DNA from: Chaenocephalus aceratus
Taxonomy: Eukaryota; Chordata; Actinopteri; Perciformes; Channichthyidae
Length of the DNA: 64,000 nt
NCBI GenBank assembly: GCA_023974075.1
Contig: CM043807.1
Location: 9,167,676-9,231,675 of the forward strand
Direction of reading: 5' to 3'
The notes under the pieces were generated by a model. That model did no database searches, was not told the DNA's origin, and worked only from the letters and a program-made list of their open reading frames with translations. Position numbers and translations under genes: made by a program. This document shows, piece by piece, positions 11,999 to 22,773 of this stretch. How positions within the stretch are numbered: the stretch's first letter is position 1; every line of letters starts with the position of its first letter.

Positions 11999-14866
11999 AT
12001 GTTTACAGAAGCGTTAGCATCAGCACTGATTACAAGAAAAACAGAAATGAGTGACACAGAAATGAGTGACGAGGAGGTCGAGGACAATGACACCGATGAA
12101 AATCCCGGTGGCGACTCTGGCGAGAGGAAAGTTGTGCTTGTGCCGAAAAAAGGACCACATTCATCCAGTGTGTGGAACTTTTTTGGATTTGATCCTGATG
12201 ATGACTTACAAAAAGTCGTCCACTGTAAGCATTGTTCTCGCATCGTCGCAACGACGTCAGGTAACACCACAAACCTATTAAATCACCTGCAACGTCACCA
12301 TAAAATACAGTATGCTTTAGCAAAGAAGGACAACCCGAAACAAATATCAAACCCGCAGACAACGACGCAAACATCCATAAGCCAAACGTTATTCAACGGA
12401 ACACCATATTCACACAGCTCACGAAGGCACAAAGAGATAACGAAAGCCATCACCTTTTACTTGGCTAAGGATATGGCATCAATAAATACAGTTCAAAATG
12501 AAGGGTTCAAGAACTTGATGAAGACGCTGGATAAGCGGTACTCAGTGCCTTCCCGCAACTACTTTTCACGTACTGCATTGCCTGCCATGTACTACAAGAC
12601 TCGAACCACAGTGGAGACAGAACTGAAAGATGTCCAGCACTTTGCGACAACAACTGACCTGTGGTCCAGTCGTACCATGGAACCATATATGAGCCTGACG
12701 GTGCATTTCATCACCAGTGATTTCACCATGAAAAGTCGGTGCCTACAGACAGCTTTCTTCCCCGTGGACCACACGGGCGACGAAATTGCAGTGGGACTAA
12801 TGGAAAGTCTCCAGTCCTGGAGCTTGGATCCGAAAAGGATGGTGTGCATCACTACAGATAGTGGATCAAACATCATAAAAGCATCCGACATAAACAACTG
12901 GACAAGGCTCCAGTGTTTTGGCCACAGGCTACATCTGGCTATAGGTGAGCTGAGTACAATCCATCCCACAGTAAAGTCCTCTGTTCATTTAAGTCTGAGA
13001 GTGTAGAGTTAAATTAACTGTCAATATTGTACTGAACATGTTTATGTATTTAAACTAATTACCACCATTTTAAATTGTAATGTATAGTCTAAATATTATA
13101 GTACCCCCCGCCATTTGGGTATATATTTATACTCAGGCTTAAATGAATAGGCCATTTTTTTTATTCCATCTTTCCAGACCCCATACATTTTTCCCTTAGA
13201 GATTTCCAAAAATATTTATATAAATTATTTTAAGCCTAGAATCAAGCCATCCAGGATACTGGTGATTCATGACCATAACACGTTTTATTTTGTGGAAAAA
13301 AATAAGTTAAAACCGCAAAACAAAGGGTATTTATTAAATGTAGAATATCATATAATTAAATATTCATTCATTTTTCATAGAATCAAATGTGTTATGGTCA
13401 TGATTCACCAGTATCCTGGATGGCTTGATTCTAGGCTTACATTAATTGATATAAATATTTTACGAAATCTCTATGGGAAAAATTAATGGGGTCTGGAATG
13501 ATGGAAAACCAGAACATGGCTGCCACTGCTATGCCCTATAGTGAGGATTTTACTGTGCATTACATTTTAGCTATGCCTTAATGAATTACTGTTATATGTA
13601 TATATATATTTTTTTACCATTTTAAACCATTATTTTTTTGTCATGTTTTTACAGCAAAGTTGAACATTGTTTCTCTCTCTCTCTCTCTAGAGAATTCAAT
13701 GAAAGATGAACGAATCAGCCGTGCTATGGGGGTCTGCAAAAAGATAGTGAGCTGCTTCAGCCACAGCTGGAAGCGGAAGAGAGAGCTTGCACAAGCACAA
13801 AAGGACCTCAATCTACCTGACCACAAGCTCAAAACGGAGTGCCAAACAAGATGGGGATCCCGTCTAGCTATGGTCAACAGGGTCCTTGAACAACAAGAGG
13901 CCATTACACGAGTTCTCGCCCGGAACACTGACCGGAACAAGTTCGCTAGAGGTAACATTCTGACATGGCAAGACATACAGGTTCTTGAGGTGATTGACAA
14001 GACACTAACACCACTGGCAGAATTCACAGATGCGCTCTCAGGGGAGCAATATGTGTCTGTCTCCTCTGTGAAGCCAGTCCTCCACCTCTTCGAATCACTG
14101 ATGGCAGTGAAGGAAGACGACCCTGCACTCGCTCGCTCGATTAAAACAACCATCCTGCAGTACCTTCAGGAGAAGTACAGTGATCCAAAGACACAGGTGC
14201 TGCTCGACATAGCTACAAGTCTGGATCCAAGGTTCAAACTGGACTATGTCAGCGAGGACAACAAAACCACTGTCAAGACCAGACTGAAGGATGAGATGAC
14301 TAGCATCGTTACTATGGTAACTGTTTATATTAATTGGGAACATTTATTTAGTTTATCAACCTTAGTATTTAACTGCTGAGATATTACTTAAGTTATCAAG
14401 TGTAGAATATTAAGGTTAACCTTTTTATTAAATTCTATTTTCCCTTGTCAAGGAGAGTCTCAGCCTCACTCCCACCACAGCTTCCTCCAGTGCCACGCCC
14501 CCCCCTGGTGGGAAGAAGAGAAAGACCTTAGGCAGCTTTTTTAAAGTAGCAAAGGGGAACGAGGCAGCTGCACCTGAAGTCGAGCAAGTTGTCGACATGG
14601 AACTAGGCGCATATCTACTCTCAAGAAATATCGACAGCGAAGATGACCCCTTAAAGTGGTGGAATAACAACAAGGGACAATACCCAAGATTGTCCATGCT
14701 GGCCAGGAAATACTTATGTATTACTGCGACCAGTAGCCCTTCAGAAAGGGCTTTCAGTACAGGGGGGAACATTGTAACTTGCCAGCGTTCCTCCCTGAAA
14801 CCTCAGAATGTCGACATGTTGGTGTTCTTCGCCAAGAATCTTAGTGCAGTAGATGGACTGTGCTAG
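11999..14866 (+). CDS. hAT transposase, BED zinc finger type
   Basis: Three exons (11,999-12,944, 13,691-14,316, 14,453-14,866) join without a stop into 661 residues. An acidic N-terminus is followed by a BED finger at about 55-105 (W59, CKHC at 76-79, H96 and H100). The RNase H-like core has D220 in TTDLWSS, D287 in TTDSGSN, the CFGHRLHLAI block, TRWGSRLAM, and the third acidic residue E622 in SSPSERAFSTGG. The last of these lies in the C-terminal hAT dimerisation region with WW and RSSLKP. The protein would cut and paste the surrounding element. Introns have GTGAGC and GTAACT donors; the second exon's acceptor follows a CT run. The start is chosen at the first ATG before the acidic stretch. 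Activity is inferred, not shown. Confidence 0.88.
13164..13506. repeat. foldback MITE in the transposase intron
   Basis: Arms of about 115 bases (13,164-13,282 and 13,389-13,506) are near-perfect reverse complements. They contain TTCCAGACCCCAT, AGCCTAGAATCAAGCC and ATCCAGGATACTGGTGATTC. A ~106-base AT-rich loop separates them. It lies wholly in intron 1 of the hAT transposase, so it does not break the coding sequence. No target duplication is clear. Confidence 0.85.
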
Positions 14867-15223
14867 TAGCTAGGCAGCTATTCTGAAGCTGTAACTTTAT
14901 GTTCTGTTCCGTTTTTATATTCAGTACTGACTGCAGTATTTAAGTTAATCCTTTTGTTAAGTTATGTTTGTGTTACAAGAGTGACACATTAGATTAGATT
15001 AGAATCTGTAATGACCACAAAGCCAGGCTGGTGGAATTCGTGTTGAAATGTTGTCTGTTTAAATGTATTGTACTGTAGTGCAATAAATATTTTCATTGAA
15101 ACGATGAGAATCGTGATCTCAATTCTTATGGAGGAAAATCGTGATTCACATTTGAGCAAGAATTGTGCAGCCCTACGTAACATGCAACGTTAGCCTAATC
15201 TAAAATGCTCTACTACGGCGTAC

Positions 15224-15489
15224 CTTTCATGTGGCTCGTCAGCGCAGACTCTCGCATCGTTATTTTTGCAAACTTTGCAGGAGGCTACTCGTGGGCTTGA
15301 CCCTCGTCTTAGCCATGGCTTGTATTTGTCTTCTGCTAGCCAACGCTCGTTGAAACGGCAACCTCCTGGCACACAGTCATCTATCACTCTCATCAGAATG
15401 CCCAGGTCACACGTAACACAAACACTTGCAGGTCGCGCGCATAGCGCGGGAAGGCCGCAGCGGAGATGTTTTATGTAGAAGAGAAGCAA
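15224..15489 (-). pseudogene. zinc-finger first exon of a hAT-like transposase
   Basis: A minus-strand frame contains CRFNERWLAEDKYKPWLRR and VASCKVCKN. This resembles the N-terminal zinc finger of several fish hAT-like transposases (C...FNxxWLxDxxFxxWL...CxxC). The exon would end at a good donor (AAAG then GTACGC, donor at 15,223). The downstream transposase exons were not found in 9,541-11,457, which only has short unrelated frames. This is probably the remaining coding piece of the CAGGGTTC element. Confidence 0.5.
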
Positions 15490-16564
15490 TTATTTTCTTT
15501 TAATCTAAAAAGCGAACTATTCAGTCAGACAGCAATTTTTTGTAAAAGTAAAGCATTTACATTTTCAAGCACTTTATCTCAATTTCAAGCACCATTCCCA
15601 AAATTCAAGCACTTTCCCAACCTTGAAAACACCACGTCAAATTTCAAGCATTTTCAAGGATTTCAAGCACCCGTACGAACCCTGAATCAGATTATGAATG
15701 AACAGTATGAAATTCATCAACATTGAAATATATGTTATTATCAAAATAATATTTAACTGTTATCAAAACGTAGTGCAACTGTAGAAGCTTGCTCTGTTGT
15801 CTCACTGAAAGAATAACTTTTACCACGTTTTTTACAGACAATATTAAGAGATAAATAGTAGCAGTTCTCACTATGTGTTAAATATCTTTGCCTTCAATAC
15901 ATTACATAAGAAAGCTGACAAAGTCATATTGCTTGTTAACATCTAAATGTGACTTTTTGCATGAGAAAAACCCTCAACTTAACTGATGTGTAGGTGATCT
16001 AGTATTTAGTATTGTTTAATGGAATGTATATCAGTGTATTAAAGTCAATACTTCATTCATTTAAACCAATATCTTTCTTGATTCTTTGTACAGTATGAAA
16101 AAATAGTCTTAGTACCTGTGCTGAAGTTCACTGCTGTGAGGAGTCCAGTTCTGTCTCTCACTCTCTGGTCCAGCCTGTCTGCATCACCTGGACACTTTAA
16201 ACAAACAGATATATATATATGTAAAGTACCATGTGTACAAACAATATAACTGATTCTCTTCTGTTGAACAAGTTGGATTGTGTATTGTCCGAGTCAGGGT
16301 CCTTTTTATTTTACTGTAACTTTGGAAATTGTGTTACCAATGCTTACTGTTTATTTGATATCAATTTGTAATACAATTAATAAAAACAACAAGGTTTGGG
16401 TTCGTTCTTCAGATGACTGTGACGTTAACTTGTAAGCTCAATAATGAACTCCAGCTCAACCAACCATATTGTAATATCTATCATCTTGAAATATGACATT
16501 AATAATTGTAATATACACACATCTTATTGTGAGGTTGATTTCAGATACACTACTTCGACGTTAG

Positions 16565-17422
16565 CTAAATAGAAAATAGCATGGATAATTTACAAAGGCT
16601 TTAAAAACACAGCAGGAGCCCAAGACAATTATAAAACTTGTCATTATTTCAGTACAGTTCAATTGGTTTTATTTTCATAAACGGTTATCAACCGTTAGTG
16701 CCAAAGCAGTAGGCTATATGAATTACTGCTGTATAGACTACAACCACTAATTGTTTTGCTAGCATAAACTCAACAAAGCTAGCGTTAGCTGGCTGACTGA
16801 CGTTATTTCGCCGCTAAACTGCACGATATAAAACGGTGGTCTTCAAAGCGGATTTAATCCTCAATCACAATAGTAATATTCAAAGTAATACTGGGCAAGT
16901 ATTACCGTTGATTGACGCGCCATGTCAGCGGACTAGTAGCGACACGAACCGTTAGCGAACAGTTAGCCCCGCTGTCATCCGGTTCGACCTGACTGTGACT
17001 GTGACTGACCCAAGCCTCGTTGTTCTGATAGCTCCGCCCCTTCGCTCCAACCCCCCTCCCTCCCCCCACATCTACAGGTGAAAATTACTTTTGCGACACA
17101 TTTATCGCAAGAAGTGTAGCAAAAGTCAAGACCGCAGATTCGTCGATTTATACTGCCACAGAGCAGATTCGTCAAGTTGTAATGACTGATTTGAGAGGTT
17201 GTAATAAATAAATTTGGTTCACAGTTACGTGGATATTTTTTACAATTGTGTAAATTTGGTTCACAGTTACGTGGATATTTTATACAAGTGTAAATTTGGT
17301 TCACAGTTACGTGGATATTTTATACAAGTGTAAATGTATGCACACAAACTCAGATTTTTTTTCTGCAAGTGCTCACATCAGGTTTTCACGCTCTCGCATT
17401 TTGCACCATATCTACCTTCATA
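16565..17422. repeat. right long terminal inverted repeat
   Basis: Reverse complement of 2,652-3,636, lacking about 125 bases of that arm. It carries the same promoter-like block and the same ATGGCGCGT plus donor in the opposite direction (near 16,920), and three copies of the ~41-base subrepeat at 17,215-17,335. Unique sequence at 15,690-16,560 has no recognisable gene. Confidence 0.8.
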
Positions 17423-18099
17423 GATAGCGTCCCTTCTCCCTTTCAGGAGCCCCACTGGATTGGCTTTGATCTGAAATATTTGTATAAAAAGCTTGTTAGC
17501 TGGCTGTCCATCTCATAATGTTCACATAGAAACTAGCTGACAATAGGAAATATCAATCAGAAGAATTATATTTTCATGCAAACATCTGTCACAAAAAGAG
17601 GTTGCACATTTAAATGCAGGTGTTGTTATGGCAACGTCAGTGCCAGACAGCCACATTTACTGCTGCAAATACGTTCAAACATGCTGTCAACACGTAAAGC
17701 AGTGGCAACTATGCCACCATTTCAGCTGACTTTTTCTCAGAAATACTGTCACATAACATCCATATATATTTCAGTGCTAGGTTGATGCTTAGCTAAGCTA
17801 ACTATGAAACACTTTAACTGACAGGACTCAGGATCAACTGTGTACTACTGTAAGGTAGCTTCTAGCTTCATGTCGAACACAGACAGTAAGTCAACATTTC
17901 CCAGAGAGCTTTCTTTGAAATCACCAAGTAACGCTAAAAAACACAACATTTAGATTGTATGACAAAGTGTTTATTTAATATATCTGGCTAGCTATAGCTA
18001 CTTGCTAACGGTTTAGCTTACCCGCGCGATTCAAAGTAACGTCAACGTAGCTATAATTTATGCTAAAGCCCCGGACGCCTACCCCAGGCGACGCCCCTG

Positions 18100-19637
18100 G
18101 CCACAGGGCTCAGTGCTCGGACCTATTTTGTTCACATTATATATGCTTCCGTTTGGCAATATTATAAGGAATCATTCTGTAAACTTTCATTGTTATGCGG
18201 ATGATACTCAACTATATTTTCACAATCAAGCCTGATGAAATTAATCATCTAAATAAAATTCAAGACTGCCTTAAGGACTTAAAAACGTGGATGACCTTAA
18301 ACTTTTTGATGTTAAACACGACCAAAACTGAAGTTATTGTACTTGGCCCGAAGAATCTACGAAACAAATTATCTAAAGATATACTAACTATGGATGGCAT
18401 TAATTTGGCCTCCAGTGAGACTGTAAGGAATCTTGGTGTTATATTTGATCAGGATTTATCCTTTAACGCCCACATAAAACCAATTTCAAGGACCGCCTAC
18501 TTCCATTTACGTAGCATTGCAAAAATCAGGCATATCTTGCCTCAAAACCAATGCAGAGAAACTAGACCATGCATTTGTTACTTCTAGGCTGGATTATTGT
18601 AACTCTTTATTATCAGGGAGTACCAAGAAGTCAGTCAAGTCGCTTCAGCTGATTCAAAATGCTGCAGCTCGTGTACTAACCAGAGTTAGGAAAAGGGACC
18701 ACATTACTCCTGTTCTGGCTGCCTTACACTGGCTCCCTATAGAACACAGGATAGAATTTAAAATTCTTCTTCTCACCTACAAAGCCCTTAATGGGCAGGC
18801 GTCATCTTACCTTAAAGAACTCATTATACCCTACTGGCCTACTAGGGCATTGCGTTCCAAGAATGCAGGGTTGTTGGTTGTTCCTCGAATCTCTAAAAGT
18901 ACAATGGGAGCCAGAGCCTTTTCTTATCAAGCTCCACATTTGTGGAATCAGCTTCCAGTTTGTGTTCGGGCGGCAGACACCCTATCCGTTTTTAAGAGTG
19001 CGCTTAAGACCTTCCTTTTTGATAAAGCTTATAGTTAGGGCTGATTAGATTCATCCCCTAGTTTTGCTGATATAGGCTTAGTTTGTCGGGGGACATCTTA
19101 CTTCTTCCTTCTCTCTGTCTATACCTGTGTACTCTCACGTTCCGATTAACCCAGCTTCCCCACATTTCTTTCTTTTTGGTGTCTATATACGCCGGGATCC
19201 GGAGTTATGGATGATCCTGCGGTCCTGTGTCCTGGATCGCGAGTCGTGGCTGTGGTCCTGGATCATCGGTCCTGGATGGATATCCTCGTGGATTCATCTT
19301 CCTATTATACACACATGCATTTCCAAACATTTGGACTACCTATGTTGCAAATGTATTATCTTTTCAATTTACACACGGCATCTATTGCACGTCTGTCCGT
19401 CCTGGGAGAGGGATCCCTCCTCTGCTGCTCTCCCTGAGGTTTCTCCCATTTTTCCCTTTAAACTGTGGGTTTTCTCCGGAAGTTTTTCCTTGTACGATGT
19501 GAGGGTCTAAGGACAGAGGGTGTCGTATTGTCATACTGATATTCTGTACACACTGTGAAGACCACTGAGACAAATGTAACATTTGTGATATTGGGCTATA
19601 TAAATAAACATTGATTGATTGATTGATTGATTGATTG
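18100..19637 (+). pseudogene. L2-like LINE reverse transcriptase, 3' part and tail
   Basis: The frame resumes with [14 protein letters not shown] and contains the catalytic motif [10 protein letters not shown] at about 18,185-18,215. KTEVIVLGPK and NLGVIFDQDLSFNAHI follow. One frameshift near 18,545 separates this from the C-terminal block (FVTSRLDYCNSLLSG, AARVLTRVRKRDHITPVL, LHWLPIEHRIEFKIL, APHLWNQLP), which ends at 19,036. The 3' UTR ends in GGGCTATATAAATAAA and a (GATT)n tail to 19,637, the usual 3' end of this LINE group. It is the second half of the fragment at 204-430. Confidence 0.92.
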
Positions 19638-19639
19638 AG

Positions 19640-21560
19640 TAAGGGATTTCTTTAGGTGCAGATGTAGTCTTGTTCTGCTCAGATTTACTGTATACTGATG
19701 TATTTGTCAACTTGCTGAACATTAACCCAGATCTATTTATTATCCTTGGACAGCAACTTTGAAATACTATAAGTGACTACCACATAATTATATTGCATTT
19801 TTTGTTAACTATTTAATTTAAATCACCACAAAGTGCTAAATTCTTCAATTTTAATGATCAACTCAAAACAATTGGATGGACTCTGTGTCAAATTGTGTCA
19901 AAACAGTGATTCATAGTCATTTGTATCCTTTCAATTGTTTGCCTATTTGAAACACTGCCAACTTTTGTCTAGTGTTAGTATCTTATTTATTCTAATGGCT
20001 CCCTTGTTTCTCATTCAGAGTGAGCTCTTTAAAAGCAAGGCAGTGAAATGAGATACAAAAGGAGTTACGTTTGTGTGGGAACAATCTGAACTTTTGGCTG
20101 CCTGTCCATTTCTGGCAGTGAAAACTAAGTAGGTCCAGCAGACGCTAAAAGCTCCTTACACAACTCCAATTCTTTTTTAAACAGGAAATCACAAGACATG
20201 ATTTTCTGGAAATGATCCAAAATGGAGAAAAAGGATCAAGAGACGCGCAGAGGAAATACATTGCGAGTCATTTCCACTAGGCATGTTTCAGTCAAATATT
20301 GCAGAATTCTCAGCTATTTTGACTCATATTTCTACGAATGTTGCATTGAAAGTTTGGAATGTGCCACGGGTACAAGAAAGTGTAAGCCATAACGAAGCAT
20401 GGTAGTAATTAGTCATATGGTCTTATATCAAAGGAGTGTTGATGTATGAGTTAGTTCTAAATCTGTGCTATTATCCTTCCAGTGATCTCTTGGCTATTGG
20501 TTGCAACCTTAGCTGGAGGCTCCTCAGAAACTGTGCTGAACCTCAGGGGAAGTGAAATCATGACGGATAGAACAGCACTGCCATTTTGCTCTGCTCATTG
20601 GGGAATTTTCTGGAAACTTTTCTGGAAACTCCACTCTGAGCGAACTCACCCAGGTGTGCGTGACCAAAATGAACATAATAACCTCATGCTCAATCACCAT
20701 TCAGCTGTGAGTCACTGAGAAAATACAGTTAGTGCGTCAAACATATTGCTCAATACTTAATTTGTCTAGAAATATTAACCTTACTGTTTGATCAAATAAG
20801 ATACAATCTTATGACTGGATCCAAAATGAGGATGTAAAAACACGAGGTAGATTTCATGAGAGACCAATGGCTCCATCCTCTTACCAGTGGGACGAAGAGC
20901 CATGGGAAAGTATTTCTATTTGAGTGTATTCAAAGATATTACTATCATGAGATTCCATTTCAACAACTAGGCTTTTTAGTGGATTTTTATAAACATTTGT
21001 TGTCCCAAGAGTATACATCCTACTGAGAAAGGTGACCCCCTGACCTTTGTGCAGCTTCCTCCAGAGGTCACAAAAGGATGTTACAACTTTTGCATTATTA
21101 TCCCACCCCCAGATACAGTAGTGTTATGACAATTTGTGGAGTAGTAGCAGACTCAGGCTTTCTGAAGGGCAACACATATTAACATTTGCATAATGAGTAC
21201 TTTTACTTTTGGTACTTTAAGTATATTTTGATGCTGATACTTTTGTACTTCTACTTGAGTAACATTTTGAATGCAGGACTTAACAGAATATCCTGCACTC
21301 TGGTACTTTTACTAGAAAATATAAGTAGCCTACTTATCCCACCTCTGATTAACATGCATTAATACATATAATTCAGTAGGCTATGCTGTGCCAGGTTTGT
21401 GTAAATTAAAATAACTAAGAAGACAAAATAAAACAATGAAACCTTTGATAGCTCCATTAAAGATTGGAATGGGCTTGACCAACCTTAGGGAAACTCCCAC
21501 CGGTCTTTAGTGTGACATTCAGGAAATGCTGGTACTTAATGGTGAGGTCATTGATACCTC
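19640..21560. other. intergenic, one repeat relic
   Basis: I see no supportable gene. A diverged copy of the fish minisatellite-type repeat (GAGTACTTTTACTTTT, GAATGCAGGACTTAACAG, TGCACTCTGGTACTTTTAC) lies at 21,190-21,345 and matches 10,240-10,330. Short frames such as the one at 20,482-20,718 lack an ATG start and similarity. Confidence 0.6.
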
Positions 21561-21691
21561 AGTGCTTGATACACAGCAGGAGGAGGCAGATAGCAGCAGT
21601 AGGGATTCAGCTGCCGTTGGATGAGCAGTTTATCGGCGTATGAAGAAGGAAACAATATTTTTTCACCGACATTATTCAGCGGGTCTCTCTG

Positions 21692-22773
21692 ATGCTACGC
21701 TGTTTGTTGCTGTTATTCATCCTACCAAAAGAGAAGGAAAATAAAACCCTACATTTTAAATCAGCCGAACTTCTGGTAAGTTCTTATACTAACTAAAACA
21801 GCGAGTCTCGTTTTAGTATGGGACCGGTTAAATGACAACATCGTAATTTAGATTCTCGCTACGACATGTTTTGTATTATGGTTTCGTTTCCACAGCCATG
21901 TGCTGTGGTTAGTGACTCGAGATTTAAATCGACTTTGTGTGCTGTAAAGTGCAGAACAAAACTGCCAAAACTCTTGTTACAACTGTTTCAGAGGCGGATA
22001 TTTTATAAATAAGAGTTACTGACTCCTCTGATGTTTTTAAGAATAATCAGAGTCGTGTGAATTTGACATGCGAATATTGAATAGTAGCTACTGGCAGTCA
22101 TTTTTTTAGACCTTTTTTTGACCGCAGGATTGGTGTGCAGTAAATTACTGCACTCTAATCCTGCTGTCAAAATCTGATAAGACCCACTTTGAGTTGCTTT
22201 TCAACCTAATGTGTTATTTCCTGTTTCTGTGGTCGCTTCCTTGTTTGATACGCTTTCTCCATAAACACATCCTTTCTAACAAATCCTCTAACAATTCCTG
22301 TACTTAAAAATCATTGAGTGAATTGACATATTGTAGTAGATGTTATCAAAAATATTGTCTGAAACGTATATGTATGACTGTTGACTACTATTGAAAAATG
22401 TGAATATATATATATTCAGAGTTAAAACACCTCCTAAAATTCCCTTAAATCTATAATATCAAATACTGTGTTGTGAGTGTAAGTGTTATAATCCTAAAAA
22501 CTGATCATTCTTTTTCTTTTGCAGACAGCCTTTACAACAGGAGCCATGGTGGCAGCAGTCCTTACGTTGTATTTTATTGAAACGGCTTTGAGTGTCCTTG
22601 CTGTCTTTTATGTCATCATGGACTCCTTTGGTGGTCTGATGTACGTCCAGGACGATCACTACACAACGGACCAGCAGACACAGAAACAGATCTCTTCGGA
22701 TCAGCAGACACAGAGACAGATCTCCTCAGGACACAACAGGAAACGATCACCTGTGACTAAAAACATTGACTAA
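21692..22773 (+). CDS. candidate small membrane protein, unrecognised
   Basis: Two exons join in frame: 21,692-21,775 (donor CTG then GTAAGT) and 22,525-22,773 (acceptor TTTTGCAG), giving 110 residues. Exon 1 would encode a Leu-rich hydrophobic start (MLRCLLLLFILPKEKE). Exon 2 holds one hydrophobic segment (about GAMVAAVLTLYF to VFYVIMDSF) and a polar tail with a doubled SDQQTQ(K/R)QIS motif, then a basic end. An alternative start inside exon 2 (22,546, context GAGCCATGG) is the stronger Kozak site and gives 75 residues. AATAAA at 23,041-23,046 ends the unit. I do not recognise the family. It could also be a non-coding transcript. Confidence 0.4.

Larger units (their letters stand above)
11466..15175 (+). 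mobile_element. hAT transposon with complete transposase gene
   Basis: The ends are TAGGGCTGCACGATT (left) and the matching ATTGTGCAGCCCTA (right). A perfect 8-bp target duplication CGTAACAT lies at 11,458-11,465 and 15,176-15,183. The 3.7-kb body carries a three-exon transposase gene and a polyadenylation signal AATAAA near 15,080. Subterminal ATCGTGATCTCGATT-type motifs are repeated at both ends. It interrupts the CAGGGTTC element, so it is younger than that element. An intact duplication plus open exons suggests a recent insertion. Confidence 0.92.
4977..15684. mobile_element. CAGGGTTC-ended DNA transposon (hAT-like), composite
   Basis: The left end CAGGGTTCTTACACC is mirrored at 15,684 by the reverse complement of CAGGGTTCGTACGGGTGC. 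Both subterminal regions carry repeated CAAGCA-type motifs (TTCAAGCACTTT, TTTCAAGCATTTTCAAGG). AATCAG flanks both sides (4,971-4,976 and 15,685-15,690). That is only 6 bp, whereas hAT elements usually make 8 bp, so the superfamily is uncertain. Its own unique sequence is 4,977-5,086, 9,541-11,457 and 15,184-15,684. The rest is two younger insertions. A minus-strand zinc-finger exon at 15,224-15,489 suggests a hAT-type ancestor. Confidence 0.75.
2652..17422. mobile_element. unclassified DNA element with ~0.9-1 kb terminal inverted repeats
   Basis: Left arm 2,652-3,636 and right arm 16,565-17,422 are highly similar reverse complements beginning TATGAAGGTAGATATGG. GATAG flanks both outer ends (2,647-2,651 and 17,423-17,427), consistent with a 5-bp target duplication. 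After removing the younger CAGGGTTC element, about 4.06 kb of original element remains. No transposase, polymerase or integrase motif was found in that unique part, so the superfamily is unknown. The left arm has about 125 extra bases (around 2,860-2,985) that the right arm lacks. Confidence 0.75.
431..18099. mobile_element. hAT-like composite transposon inserted in the LINE
   Basis: The left end CAGGGGCGTCGCCTGG (431-446) and the right end CCAGGCGACGCCCCTG (18,084-18,099) are perfect 16-base terminal inverted repeats. The sequence GCCACAGG flanks both sides (423-430 and 18,100-18,107), an exact 8-bp target duplication typical of hAT insertions. Removing the insert and one duplication restores the LINE frame. 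The total of 17.7 kb is inflated by later insertions: only 431-2,651 and 17,423-18,099 look like the original element. A relative of its left part lies at 63,128-63,530. No intact transposase of its own was found. Confidence 0.85.

Noticed and set aside
2652..17422. Polinton/Maverick-like giant element
   Set aside because: Size (~15 kb) and long inverted termini fit, but no polymerase B, integrase, ATPase, protease or capsid motif is present, and most of the length is younger nested transposons.
20482..20718. 78-codon frame after an AG site
   Set aside because: No ATG start, no family motif and no matching donor.
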